A stretch of DNA of 64,000 bases, from positions 8,508,163-8,572,162 of the forward strand of contig NZ_CP042425.1 in assembly GCF_008254045.1 (NCBI RefSeq), in the 5' to 3' direction. Below, piece after piece: positions 42,387-49,585 of this stretch. The position numbers were made by a program, and so were the translations under genes. The stretch comes from Limnoglobus roseus (lineage in GTDB: Bacteria; Planctomycetota; Planctomycetia; Gemmatales; Gemmataceae). Under the pieces are notes generated by a model. The model was given only the letters and a program-made list of their open reading frames with translations, did no database searches and had not been told where the DNA came from. Positions within the stretch are counted from its first letter, which is position 1. Every line of letters starts with the position of its first letter.

Positions 42387-43790
42387 ATGTCCCGGTGGAA
42401 CCTCGCGTGGCTGTTGATCCTGCCGACGGTGCTGGCGAGCGGCCTGATGCTCCGCTTCGCCTCCGCGAGTCTGCCGAAGGACAAGGACTACGAGCGGATG
42501 CGGCTCATCGCCGACGTGCTGGCCGAGGTCGAGAAGAACTACGTCGAACCGCTCGACGACGCCCGCAAACAGAAGCTCGTCGAGGACATGCTCAACGGCG
42601 GCCTCCGCCGGCTCGACGAACACACCATGTACTTCAACGAGGACGTGCTGAGTGAGTTCCAGACGCAGAGCCAGGGGGAGTTCGGCGGCGTCGGCTTCAT
42701 CATGGCCCTGGACAACGGCAACGCGAAGCACATTGTCATCAAGACGCCGTTGCCAGGCGGCCCCGCCTACGACGCGGGCCTTCAAGCCGGCGACCAGATC
42801 GTGCGGATCGAGGACAAGTCCACCGAGGGCATGAAGACCGAGGAGGCCCGTAAGCTGATCCTCGGCAAGCCGGGGACGAAGGTGAACATCACGGTCCTCC
42901 GCCGCGGGGCGGCCCAGCCGGAGGCGATCACGCTGACGCGGGCACTAATCGAACAACCGGTCGTGTCCGGCCTCGCCCGCGACCCGAACGACCCGACGAA
43001 GTGGGACTACATCGCCGACCCCGTGAACAAGATCGCCCTCATCCGCGTGTCGGGCTTCAGCGGCAAGACGACGAAGGAACTGAAGGTCGCGCTCGACCAG
43101 TGCGAGGCGGCCGGGGCGAAGGCGTACATCCTCGACCTCCGCGGCAACCCCGGCGGTCTCTTGAACGAGGCGATTGATGTGGCCGACCTATTCCTCGCCG
43201 GCGGCGGCATCGTAACCACGAAGGTGCGCGACAGCACGCGGTCCTGGACCGCAAAGGACGACGGCAAGCCCTACGAGAAGGCCACCGAACGGCCGATGGC
43301 GGTGCTGGCCGACCAGGGCAGCGCGAGTGCCAGCGAGATTGTCGCGGCAGCCTTGCAGGAGAACGGCCGGGCCGTGGTCATCGGCCAGCGGACCTACGGC
43401 AAGGGGAGTGTGCAGAAGGTCTTCGACCTGCCCGAAGGCGGGGCCGTGAAGATCACGACGGAAGTCTGGCTGACGCCGGCCGGCAAGCACTTCCACCGGG
43501 TTCAGACCGCGAAGGAGACCGACAGTTGGGGCGTCGAACCCGACCCGGGGATGAAGGTGGACCTCACCGAGGAGCAGATGAAGAATTACGTCATCATGCT
43601 CGACCAACTGAACGTGATCCCCGGCAAGCCCGGCGTCGCCCCGAAGGTTCCGCCGCTGCCGCCGCGGCCGGACTGGACGTTGCCCGCGAATTACAAAGAC
43701 CCGGTCGCCGAGAAGGGGATGGAGTACCTGCGGAAGAAGCTGAGCGGCATGACACGGCGAGTTGTGAGCTCGACAGGCGTGGCGGCGTAG
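42387..43790 (+). CDS. S41-family carboxy-terminal processing protease (CtpA-like)
   Basis: A 467-residue exported protease. It has an N-terminal signal/anchor (NLAWLLILPTVLASGLML), then a PDZ domain at about residues 100-180 (GFIMALDNG, PGGPAYDAGLQAGDQIVRI), then the S41 catalytic domain with DQGSASASEIVAAALQ (nucleophile Ser) and GQRTYGKGSVQ (Lys). It trims C-termini of envelope proteins. The ATG at 42387 is fixed by TAGGAGGG a few bases upstream; an alternative GTG lies 11 codons earlier. It is divergent from the TIGR03000 gene. Confidence 0.93.
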   Translation: MSRWNLAWLLILPTVLASGLMLRFASASLPKDKDYERMRLIADVLAEVEKNYVEPLDDARKQKLVEDMLNGGLRRLDEHTMYFNEDVLSEFQTQSQGEFGGVGFIMALDNGNAKHIVIKTPLPGGPAYDAGLQAGDQIVRIEDKSTEGMKTEEARKLILGKPGTKVNITVLRRGAAQPEAITLTRALIEQPVVSGLARDPNDPTKWDYIADPVNKIALIRVSGFSGKTTKELKVALDQCEAAGAKAYILDLRGNPGGLLNEAIDVADLFLAGGGIVTTKVRDSTRSWTAKDDGKPYEKATERPMAVLADQGSASASEIVAAALQENGRAVVIGQRTYGKGSVQKVFDLPEGGAVKITTEVWLTPAGKHFHRVQTAKETDSWGVEPDPGMKVDLTEEQMKNYVIMLDQLNVIPGKPGVAPKVPPLPPRPDWTLPANYKDPVAEKGMEYLRKKLSGMTRRVVSSTGVAA

Positions 43791-43807
43791 TCTTGAGCCG
43801 CAGAGCG

Positions 43808-43942
43808 GCGGCAGTCGTAAGCCCCTGGGACTAGATGTTGGGAAATAAGCCCCGGAGGGGCGACAGATTCTGTCGCCCCTCCGGGGCTTCATCTTGGGTG
43901 CGGGCGTTCCAGGGGCTTACGCCCCTGGCTAACGACTGCCGC
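43808..43942. repeat. Nested palindrome: AAGCCCCGGAGGGGCGACAG element inside a second inverted repeat, family E
   Basis: The inner perfect palindrome 43847-43889 has two 21-base arms around a single base. It lies in the loop of an outer inverted repeat whose arms begin GCGGCAGTCGT at 43808 and end ACGACTGCCGC at 43942, with TAAGCCCCTGG / CCAGGGGCTTA as a second paired block. The outer 3' arm carries about 12 extra bases. It fills the gap between the convergent protease and MtfA genes. Confidence 0.85.
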
Positions 43943-43972
43943 ACCTCCGGTGCTAAGAGGACCGATCTGGGA

Positions 43973-44761
43973 TTACAGATTCGCCCGTCGCTCCGGGAAC
44001 CACGTCACGGGGTCCACCCCGAAGAAATCGCGCATCAGGTCATACACGGCGGAGTCTTCTTCCCGCAGATCGGCTGGTGTGCAGAAGAACGCTTCCGCCA
44101 CGTCGGCGAAGAACTCCGTTTCGTTATCCCCGGCTTGCTCCGAGAAGAAGGTTTCCGCCCCTCGGCTCAACTCCGCGCGATGGCGTTTCAACGCCGCCGA
44201 CATGACGCCGGCCCACCGCTTTCGCTCCGCTTCACTCGGCAGGGGCGGGGTGCCGTCGGTGTACTCGTCGCGGAAGTCGAGTTGGTGGGCGAACTCGTGG
44301 ACCACCACGCTGTACCCCATCGCCGGGTCGCGGGCTTCGGGTTGCACCTGGTTCCAGGCCAGCACGACCGGGCCGCGGTAGGTGGCCATGCCGTCGGCGA
44401 TCTCTTCTGCCAGGTCGTCCTCGTAGGTGTTGTCTTCCTGGTCCGGCCGCCGGAACTGGCCGGGGTAGACGATGATCGACGCCACCGTCGCGAAGTAATC
44501 GTGGTCTTGTTGGCCGATGAGCAGCAGCGCCGCCTGAGCCGCGATCGTCAGCTTCATCTCTTCGGTAACGTGGAAGCCGCGGGCCGGTTCCCACATCTTT
44601 TCGGCGACGAGGATGCGGACCGTGTCGCGCAGTTTCGCCTGATCGCCGGGCGAAAGGTGCGTGTAGTGGGCGACGTTCTTCCGCAGGATCGCGTCCCAGT
44701 GCGGCGGGAACTTTTCCGCGAGAATCTGCTTACGACGACGGTTACGGAGCCAGGTGAACAT
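43973..44761 (-). CDS. mtfA: MtfA/M90-family zinc peptidase
   Basis: A 262-residue peptidase with the zinc-binding HExxH-type motif VVVHEFAHQLDF and a downstream Glu (FFADVAEAFF) as third ligand. The N-terminal part (PPHWDAILRKNVAHYTHLSP) is typical of MtfA, which in Escherichia coli acts on and is regulated with the glucose repressor Mlc. No Mlc-like gene is visible here other than the distant ROK kinase at 2229. It is in the same direction as hisG but separated from it by a hairpin. Confidence 0.9.
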   Translation of the reverse strand: MFTWLRNRRRKQILAEKFPPHWDAILRKNVAHYTHLSPGDQAKLRDTVRILVAEKMWEPARGFHVTEEMKLTIAAQAALLLIGQQDHDYFATVASIIVYPGQFRRPDQEDNTYEDDLAEEIADGMATYRGPVVLAWNQVQPEARDPAMGYSVVVHEFAHQLDFRDEYTDGTPPLPSEAERKRWAGVMSAALKRHRAELSRGAETFFSEQAGDNETEFFADVAEAFFCTPADLREEDSAVYDLMRDFFGVDPVTWFPERRANL

Positions 44762-44796
44762 GGTGTCCCTCCGGGGGAATTGGACACCGAGGTGTC

Positions 44797-44819
44797 GGGC
44801 ACTCGCTCTGCGAGTGCCC
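44797..44819. terminator. Hairpin between hisG and mtfA
   Basis: A perfect 10-bp stem GGGCACTCGC / GCGAGTGCCC with a TCT loop, nine bases after the hisG stop. A second short pair (GGTGTCC at 44762, GGACACC at 44782) lies next to it. No T-run follows in either direction, so termination is possible but not certain. Confidence 0.55.
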
Positions 44820-44827
44820 CCGAGTCG

Positions 44828-45703
44828 TCAGTCGATGATCTTGGTGAGCGGGTACTCAACGATGCCACACGCGCCGGCGGCCTTCAGCCGCGGAATGATT
44901 CGCCGCACTTCGGCTTCGTCGAGGATCGTGTTCACGTCCACCCAGGCCGCGTCGGACAGCCCGGAAATCGTCGGCGTTTGCAGGGCCGGCAGGATCGCCA
45001 GCACGGCGTCGAGTTGCTCGCGCTTCACGTTCATCATCAAGCCGACCTTGCCCTCGGCGGCCATCGCGCCCTTCAGCATCAAGATCAGGTCGTCCATCTT
45101 CTGCCGCTTCCACGGGTCGGCGGCGGCCGCATTGTTGGCGATGAACCGGGTCGTGCTCTGGAGCAGGTCGCAGACGATGCGGAGGTTGTTCGCCCGCAGG
45201 CTGCTGCCGGTTTCGGTGACTTCGACGATGGCGTCAGCCAGCTTCGGCGGCTTGACCTCTGTGGCCCCCCAACTGAACTCCACGTCGGCGGTCACGCCGT
45301 GCGACGCGAGCCACTTGCGGGTGATGTTCACGACCTCGGTGGCGATCCGCTTCCCTTGCAGGTCTTTCGGTCCCTGAATCGGCGAGTCGTTCGGCACGGC
45401 CAGCACCCACCGCACCGGCTTGCGGCTGACCTTACTGAACACGAGTTCGGCCAGCTCCGTGACCTTCGCGTCGTTCTCGATGACCCAGTCGAGGCCGGTG
45501 AGGCCGCAGTCGAGCGAGCCGTTCTCGACGTACCGGGCCATCTCCTGCGCGCGGATGAGCGTGCAGTGGATTTCCGGGTCGTCGACCGTGGGATAGTAGC
45601 TGCGGCTGGCGAAGGTGAGCTTGTAGCCCGCCTTGCGGAAGAGTTCGGCCGTCGCGTCTTGCAGCGAGCCGGCGGGGACGCCGAGTTTCAGGATGTTGCT
45701 CAT
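44828..45703 (-). CDS. hisG: ATP phosphoribosyltransferase, long form
   Basis: A 291-residue enzyme of the first step of histidine synthesis (ATP plus PRPP). It starts [18 protein letters not shown]. The periplasmic-binding-like catalytic core carries [14 protein letters not shown] and the PRPP loop region [13 protein letters not shown]. The C-terminal about 75 residues (from [17 protein letters not shown] to [15 protein letters not shown]) form the ACT-like histidine-feedback domain of the long form, so no HisZ subunit is needed. No other his gene is adjacent. Start and length agree with the family. Confidence 0.95.
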   Translation of the reverse strand: MSNILKLGVPAGSLQDATAELFRKAGYKLTFASRSYYPTVDDPEIHCTLIRAQEMARYVENGSLDCGLTGLDWVIENDAKVTELAELVFSKVSRKPVRWVLAVPNDSPIQGPKDLQGKRIATEVVNITRKWLASHGVTADVEFSWGATEVKPPKLADAIVEVTETGSSLRANNLRIVCDLLQSTTRFIANNAAAADPWKRQKMDDLILMLKGAMAAEGKVGLMMNVKREQLDAVLAILPALQTPTISGLSDAAWVDVNTILDEAEVRRIIPRLKAAGACGIVEYPLTKIID

Positions 45704-45751
45704 CCCTCTGATTTATGGTTCAGACGCCTCGCGCAAAGTGGCAAGAAGATG

Positions 45752-45871
45752 GATCTCGCGCAAAGCCGCCAAGACGCGAAGAAGAGAAGGAAGAAGATTC
45801 GATTTTCTTCTCTATCAAAATGATCTCTCACGTTTTCCTCTCTTGGCGTCTTGGCGGCTTTGCGCGAGATC
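45752..45871. repeat. Inverted repeat, CTCGCGCAAAGCCGCCAAG type, family C copy 1
   Basis: The outer 26-base arms 45752-45777 and 45846-45871 are perfect reverse complements (core CTCGCGCAAAGCCGCCAAGA). The middle (45778-45845) is AG/CT-rich and only partly paired, so this copy is degenerate inside. A partial third arm (TCGCGCAAAGTGGCAAGAAG) lies just outside at 45729-45748. It lies between the LRR gene's end and the hisG start, both on the minus strand. Copy 2 at 52111-52199 is perfect. Confidence 0.9.
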
Positions 45872-45876
45872 GGTTT

Positions 45877-47013
45877 TTAATCCACCCCCACGCTGACGGA
45901 CGCATCCGGCAGGGCTTTCCGCAGGGCGTCGGCACCGGCCTTCGTCACCCGCGTTTTGGCGAACGTCACCCGCTTCAGCGTCTTCGTGCGGGCGAGTTCC
46001 GCGACGCCGGTGTCGGAGACGGCCGCGTTCTCGATGTGGAGTTCCTCCAGCTTCGGCAGCGTCGAGAGAATCTTCAGCCCGGTGTCGGTCATGGCCGTGC
46101 CGGTCAGGGTGAGGGTCTTCAGCCCTTGCAGCGTCCCCACACGGCGGAGCCCGGCGTCGGTCACGTCCTTGCCACCGAGCGCCAAGTCTTCGAGCGTTTG
46201 CGGTAAAAGATCGGTGCCGGTGCCCTTCACTTCCGTTTCGCCCAGAGCCAGGCGGCGGAGCGATTTGGCGTTGGCGAGTGCGCTCAGGCCGGCGTCGGTG
46301 ACTTTCGAACCGGTGAGTTCCAGTTCCTTAAGTTTCGGCAGTGTGGCGAGGTGCTTGAGGGCGTCGTCGGCGACCGGGCAGCGCGTCAGGTCGACGACTT
46401 CCAACTCTTTCAAGGCCGACCAGCTCGCGGCACCGGCGAGCGTGACATTCGTGTCGGTGAGGATCAACCGACGGAGGCCGGTCAGGGCGGCGAATTCCAA
46501 CGCGGCCGCGTCTTCCAACTCGGCTTCCGCGAACGTCGCCTTGTGGAGCTTCTTCAGCCCCGCCAGAGACTTGACCGCCGCGGCGGAAAGTGTCGTTCCG
46601 TCGAGGATCAGTTCTTCCATCTCCGTCAGCTTGCCGACGGTCGCAAACGCGGCATCGCCAAACTTCGTCCGGCTCAGGCTCAGGGCCTTCAGCTTGGGAA
46701 CCTTATCGAGTTGCTTCAGCAGGTCGTCCGCGTCGGTGACGCCCTCCAACCCGATGTACCGCAGGCGCGGGAACGCGGCCGCGAACGGCGTGGCGTCCAC
46801 CTTCTTCACGGAGACGTTCGAGAACGCGATCGTGATGACCGGTGCGCCCCGCGAGTTCAGGCTCACGTCGCGGACAATTCGCCCGCCCTGGGCTTCGACG
46901 CCCTTGATCGCCTCGGCTTCCCCCTGCGGGGAGTCAGCCGGCTTCGGCTTCTCCTGGGCCGTCACCCCAACGGCCGTCAGGGCGAGTACGATAAGGCTGG
47001 TCCAGCGCGTCAT
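45877..47013 (-). CDS. Exported leucine-rich repeat protein
   Basis: A 378-residue protein with a signal peptide (MTRWTSLIVLALTAVGVTAQ), then about eleven LRR units of 23-25 residues from residue 90 on (for example LPKLKELELTGSKVTDAGLS and LQGLKTLTLTGTAMTDTGL). The T-D-A/T-G-L spacing matches the ribonuclease-inhibitor-like bacterial LRR class common in planctomycetes. No enzymatic domain is attached. It probably binds protein or glycan in the periplasm or at the cell surface. It ends six bases beyond a long palindrome. Confidence 0.85.
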   Translation of the reverse strand: MTRWTSLIVLALTAVGVTAQEKPKPADSPQGEAEAIKGVEAQGGRIVRDVSLNSRGAPVITIAFSNVSVKKVDATPFAAAFPRLRYIGLEGVTDADDLLKQLDKVPKLKALSLSRTKFGDAAFATVGKLTEMEELILDGTTLSAAAVKSLAGLKKLHKATFAEAELEDAAALEFAALTGLRRLILTDTNVTLAGAASWSALKELEVVDLTRCPVADDALKHLATLPKLKELELTGSKVTDAGLSALANAKSLRRLALGETEVKGTGTDLLPQTLEDLALGGKDVTDAGLRRVGTLQGLKTLTLTGTAMTDTGLKILSTLPKLEELHIENAAVSDTGVAELARTKTLKRVTFAKTRVTKAGADALRKALPDASVSVGVD

Positions 47014-47075
47014 GGCGAATTGCTCCGGGTAGGTCGACGTTATCGTACCCGACGGGATCGGTTCAGGAAACTAAC

Positions 47076-47687
47076 ATGCGGGTCGGCGGAATCGTCCTGT
47101 GCGGCGGGCGGTCATCCCGGATGGGCCGGCCGAAGGCGTGGCTGCCGTTCGGCGATGAGTTGCTGCTGCCACGAATCGTCCGCATTCTGGGTGAAGTCGT
47201 GTCGCCGGTGGTCGTCGTCGCGGCCGCGGGGCAGGACTTGCCGCCGTTGCCGCCGGGCGTGGCCGTCGCCTTCGACGAGTTCCCCGAACGCGGCCCGCTT
47301 CAAGGACTGCTCGCCGGGCTTCAGCACCTGGAAGGGCGGGCGGACGTGGCCTACGTCTCGGCGTGCGACGCGCCGTTATTGCGGGCCGCGTTCGTGCGGG
47401 GCGTGATCGAATCGCTGGGAATGGCCGATGCTGCGGTGCCGGATGTTGAAGGGCAATTGCACCCGCTGGCGGCCGCATATCGCGTCGGATCGGGGTTGAG
47501 GGCGGTGCGGGCGGCGGCGGACCGCGGGCGGTTTGCCGTCCGCGATCTGTTCGTTTCCCTCGCGACGAATCGCCTCGGCCGAGACGCGCTCGCTCGCTTC
47601 GATCCGGGGTTGGAATCCCTCCGAACGGCCAACACGCCGGCAGAGTTTGCCCAACTCCTCCCGTCGGGCGGGCCGTCTGAGCCCTGA
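47076..47687 (+). CDS. mobA: Molybdenum cofactor guanylyltransferase
   Basis: A 203-residue nucleotidyltransferase that attaches GMP to molybdopterin for bis-MGD enzymes. The signature is GIVLCGGRSSRMGRPKAWLP at residues 5-24, with the GTP-binding loop and Lys. DxP-type Asp at VSACDAPLL coordinates magnesium. Length is normal. It is divergent from the LRR gene with a 62-base gap, and followed 83 bases later by a Cys-cluster protein on the same strand. Confidence 0.92.
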   Translation: MRVGGIVLCGGRSSRMGRPKAWLPFGDELLLPRIVRILGEVVSPVVVVAAAGQDLPPLPPGVAVAFDEFPERGPLQGLLAGLQHLEGRADVAYVSACDAPLLRAAFVRGVIESLGMADAAVPDVEGQLHPLAAAYRVGSGLRAVRAAADRGRFAVRDLFVSLATNRLGRDALARFDPGLESLRTANTPAEFAQLLPSGGPSEP

Positions 47688-47770
47688 TGGTGTTGATTTT
47701 TTCGCCGACATCTCCCACAATTCTGTCGTCCTCTCACCGCCCACTTTTTTTGCTGAGCGAAAGGCCCGGC

Positions 47771-48451
47771 ATGACCGTCTCGTTGTCCCGCTCGTACCCG
47801 TGCCGCTACGGCGCGCCGGTCCTCGACCGGGTGGACCCGAAGATCTTCACCCTCCGCTACTACACCGACTGCATGGGCTGCACGTTCTGCCACGACTCGT
47901 GCTGTCAGTACGGGGCGGACATCGAGACGCCGCGGATCACGGCCCTGGAGCCACACGTCGAAGCCCTGGAACCCCTGGTCGGCGTACCGCGTGCGCAGTG
48001 GTTCCGCGACGACCCGGACGACATCGGCATGGTCCCGGAACCGGAGTACCCCGGCGGTGAGTACACCCGCACGGCCGTCGTGCCGCTGCCGGCTGGCCGG
48101 TCGCCGCACAACGAGGAGGCGTGCGTCTTCCTCGACCAAGTCGGCCGCGGGTGCGTCATCCACCGTTACGCCCTTGAGCGGAACCTGGACGTCCACGACA
48201 TCAAGCCGATGGTCTGCCTGTTCTTCCCGCTCAGCCACGGGGACGGGGAGTTGAAGCCGGCCCTGGAATTCGAGATCGACGACCTGATTTGCATGGGCGC
48301 GGGCCGCACCCTGTACGAGTCGACGCGGGATGAAGTGATCTACTACTTCGGCCAGGAAATGGCGGACGAGTTGGACCGCCTCGCGAAGAATTACGCGGCC
48401 GAACCGGACGGTAACACGCGGGTCTCACTGCCGGTGAGTTCACCGGTTTGA
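47771..48451 (+). CDS. Cys-cluster (YkgJ/zinc-iron-chelating-like) protein
   Basis: A 226-residue cytoplasmic protein with the conserved cluster YTDCMGCTFCHDSCCQYG (residues about 30-50), then EEACVFLDQVGRGCVIHRYA, and the late cysteines in MVCLFFP and ICMGAG. This CxxCxxxCC arrangement is the metal-chelating core of the YkgJ-type superfamily, whose function remains poorly defined. Many homologues are in operons with regulators. The ATG at 47771 is chosen because upstream codons lack the family. No link to molybdenum is proven by sitting after mobA. Confidence 0.7.
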   Translation: MTVSLSRSYPCRYGAPVLDRVDPKIFTLRYYTDCMGCTFCHDSCCQYGADIETPRITALEPHVEALEPLVGVPRAQWFRDDPDDIGMVPEPEYPGGEYTRTAVVPLPAGRSPHNEEACVFLDQVGRGCVIHRYALERNLDVHDIKPMVCLFFPLSHGDGELKPALEFEIDDLICMGAGRTLYESTRDEVIYYFGQEMADELDRLAKNYAAEPDGNTRVSLPVSSPV

Positions 48452-48558
48452 GGAAAAACGCGGGCCATGAGCCTTGACAGTTTGTGGGCGATCCTCAACA
48501 ATCAGCATTATTCCCGTCCTTGTTGAGATTGCGCTCGCACCCGCGAATGGAGAACCCT

Positions 48559-48921
48559 ATGTCGTCCCAACCCCGCCGCCAACGGCTCGTGGTCGAGGAT
48601 ATCGGCGACGTGACCGTGGTGAATTTTGTTGACAAGAAGATTCTCGACGAACAGAACATCCAGATGATCGGGGACGACTTGTTCCGCCTCGTGGACGAAC
48701 TCGGCCGCCGGAAGTTGCTGCTGAACTTCTCGAACGTCGAGTTCATGTCGTCGGCCGCCCTCGGCAAGTTGATCCGCCTCCACCAGCGGTTAGCCCAGGT
48801 GCAAGGAAAGTTGATCCTCTGTAACATCTCCAAGGCGATCCTGGAAATCTTCACGCTCACGAAATTGGACAAGATGCTGAAGATCGTCAAGGACGAAGCC
48901 ACCGGCCTCAACTCCTTCTAA
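48559..48921 (+). CDS. STAS-domain anti-sigma-factor antagonist
   Basis: A 120-residue single STAS domain (SpoIIAA/RsbV type). The phospho-acceptor region is FSNVEFMSSAALGKLI, where Ser in MSS is the site phosphorylated by the partner kinase. It is followed 60 bases later by a HATPase gene on the same strand, the classical antagonist/anti-sigma-kinase order. No sigma gene or phosphatase (SpoIIE/RsbU type) is adjacent. The ATG at 48559 is chosen; 25 upstream codons are not STAS-like. Confidence 0.9.
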   Translation: MSSQPRRQRLVVEDIGDVTVVNFVDKKILDEQNIQMIGDDLFRLVDELGRRKLLLNFSNVEFMSSAALGKLIRLHQRLAQVQGKLILCNISKAILEIFTLTKLDKMLKIVKDEATGLNSF

Positions 48922-48981
48922 CGACCGCGGGCGGACGGGGCGCACCACCCTCCGCCCGATTGCATTTTGCACTGGCTCATC

Positions 48982-49410
48982 ATGCCTTCGACCTCCGTGA
49001 AAGTCGCCGAGACGCTGCCGACCGAATTGGCCGAGGTCCGCCGCGTACAGTCCGACATCAAGGACGCGCTCCAGGCGAACGGTTTCGGCGAACGGGACAT
49101 GTTCCACATCGAGTTGGCGATGGAGGAAGCCCTCGTCAACGCGATGAAGCACGGCAACCAACTCGACACCGACAAGGCCGTGCAACTGCACTACACGGTG
49201 ACGCCCGAGCAGTTCGACGTGCGCATCGAGGACGAGGGCGGCGGGTTCAACCCCGACGACGTGCCCGACCCGACTGTTCCGGAGAACCTCGAACGTGCGT
49301 GCGGCCGCGGCCTGTACATGATCCGGTGCTTCATGACCGAGGTGCGGTACATCGGGAAGGGGAACGTCGTCGCCATGACGAAGAAGAAGTCGCCGCCGGA
49401 CGAGGAATGA
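48982..49410 (+). CDS. RsbW/SpoIIAB-type anti-sigma kinase (GHKL ATPase)
   Basis: A 142-residue HATPase_c protein. The N box is ELAMEEALVNAMKHGN, G1 is IEDEGGGFNPDD, and G2 is GRGLYMIRCFMTEV, with the ATP lid between. Such kinases bind a sigma factor or other partner and phosphorylate the STAS protein encoded just upstream. The ATG at 48982 is preferred over a TTG five codons earlier. The set is the minimal two-gene partner switch; its output is not encoded nearby. Confidence 0.9.
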   Translation: MPSTSVKVAETLPTELAEVRRVQSDIKDALQANGFGERDMFHIELAMEEALVNAMKHGNQLDTDKAVQLHYTVTPEQFDVRIEDEGGGFNPDDVPDPTVPENLERACGRGLYMIRCFMTEVRYIGKGNVVAMTKKKSPPDEE

Positions 49411-49428
49411 CCGATTCGACCCGACCGT

Positions 49429-49452
49429 GAAGCCCGCCCGATGGCGGGCTTC
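49429..49452 (+). terminator. Hairpin terminator after the anti-sigma kinase gene
   Basis: A perfect 10-bp stem GAAGCCCGCC / GGCGGGCTTC with loop CGAT starts 19 bases after the stop at 49410 and is followed by GTGCATTTTCC, a weak T-rich end. It separates this operon from mutS. Confidence 0.75.
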
Positions 49453-49500
49453 GTGCATTTTCCGGGGCGGCGTTGGCCGATAAAGTGGTGGTGGTGATTT

Positions 49501-49566
49501 TAGAACCCAGAGCGGAAGCGACGGGGTGGTAGGCATTCCACCCCGTCGCTTCCGCTCTGGGTTCTA
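49501..49566. repeat. Long perfect inverted repeat, family B copy 2
   Basis: The arms 49501-49529 and 49538-49566 are perfect 29-base reverse complements around an 8-base loop (TAGGCATT). It is the same element as 3651-3722: arms are identical except one base (TTGG becomes TTAG) matched by the complementary change in the other arm. It ends only 20 bases before the mutS start codon, so it must lie in the mutS leader or promoter. Confidence 0.93.
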
Positions 49567-49585
49567 CAAGACGCGAGAACCCGAC

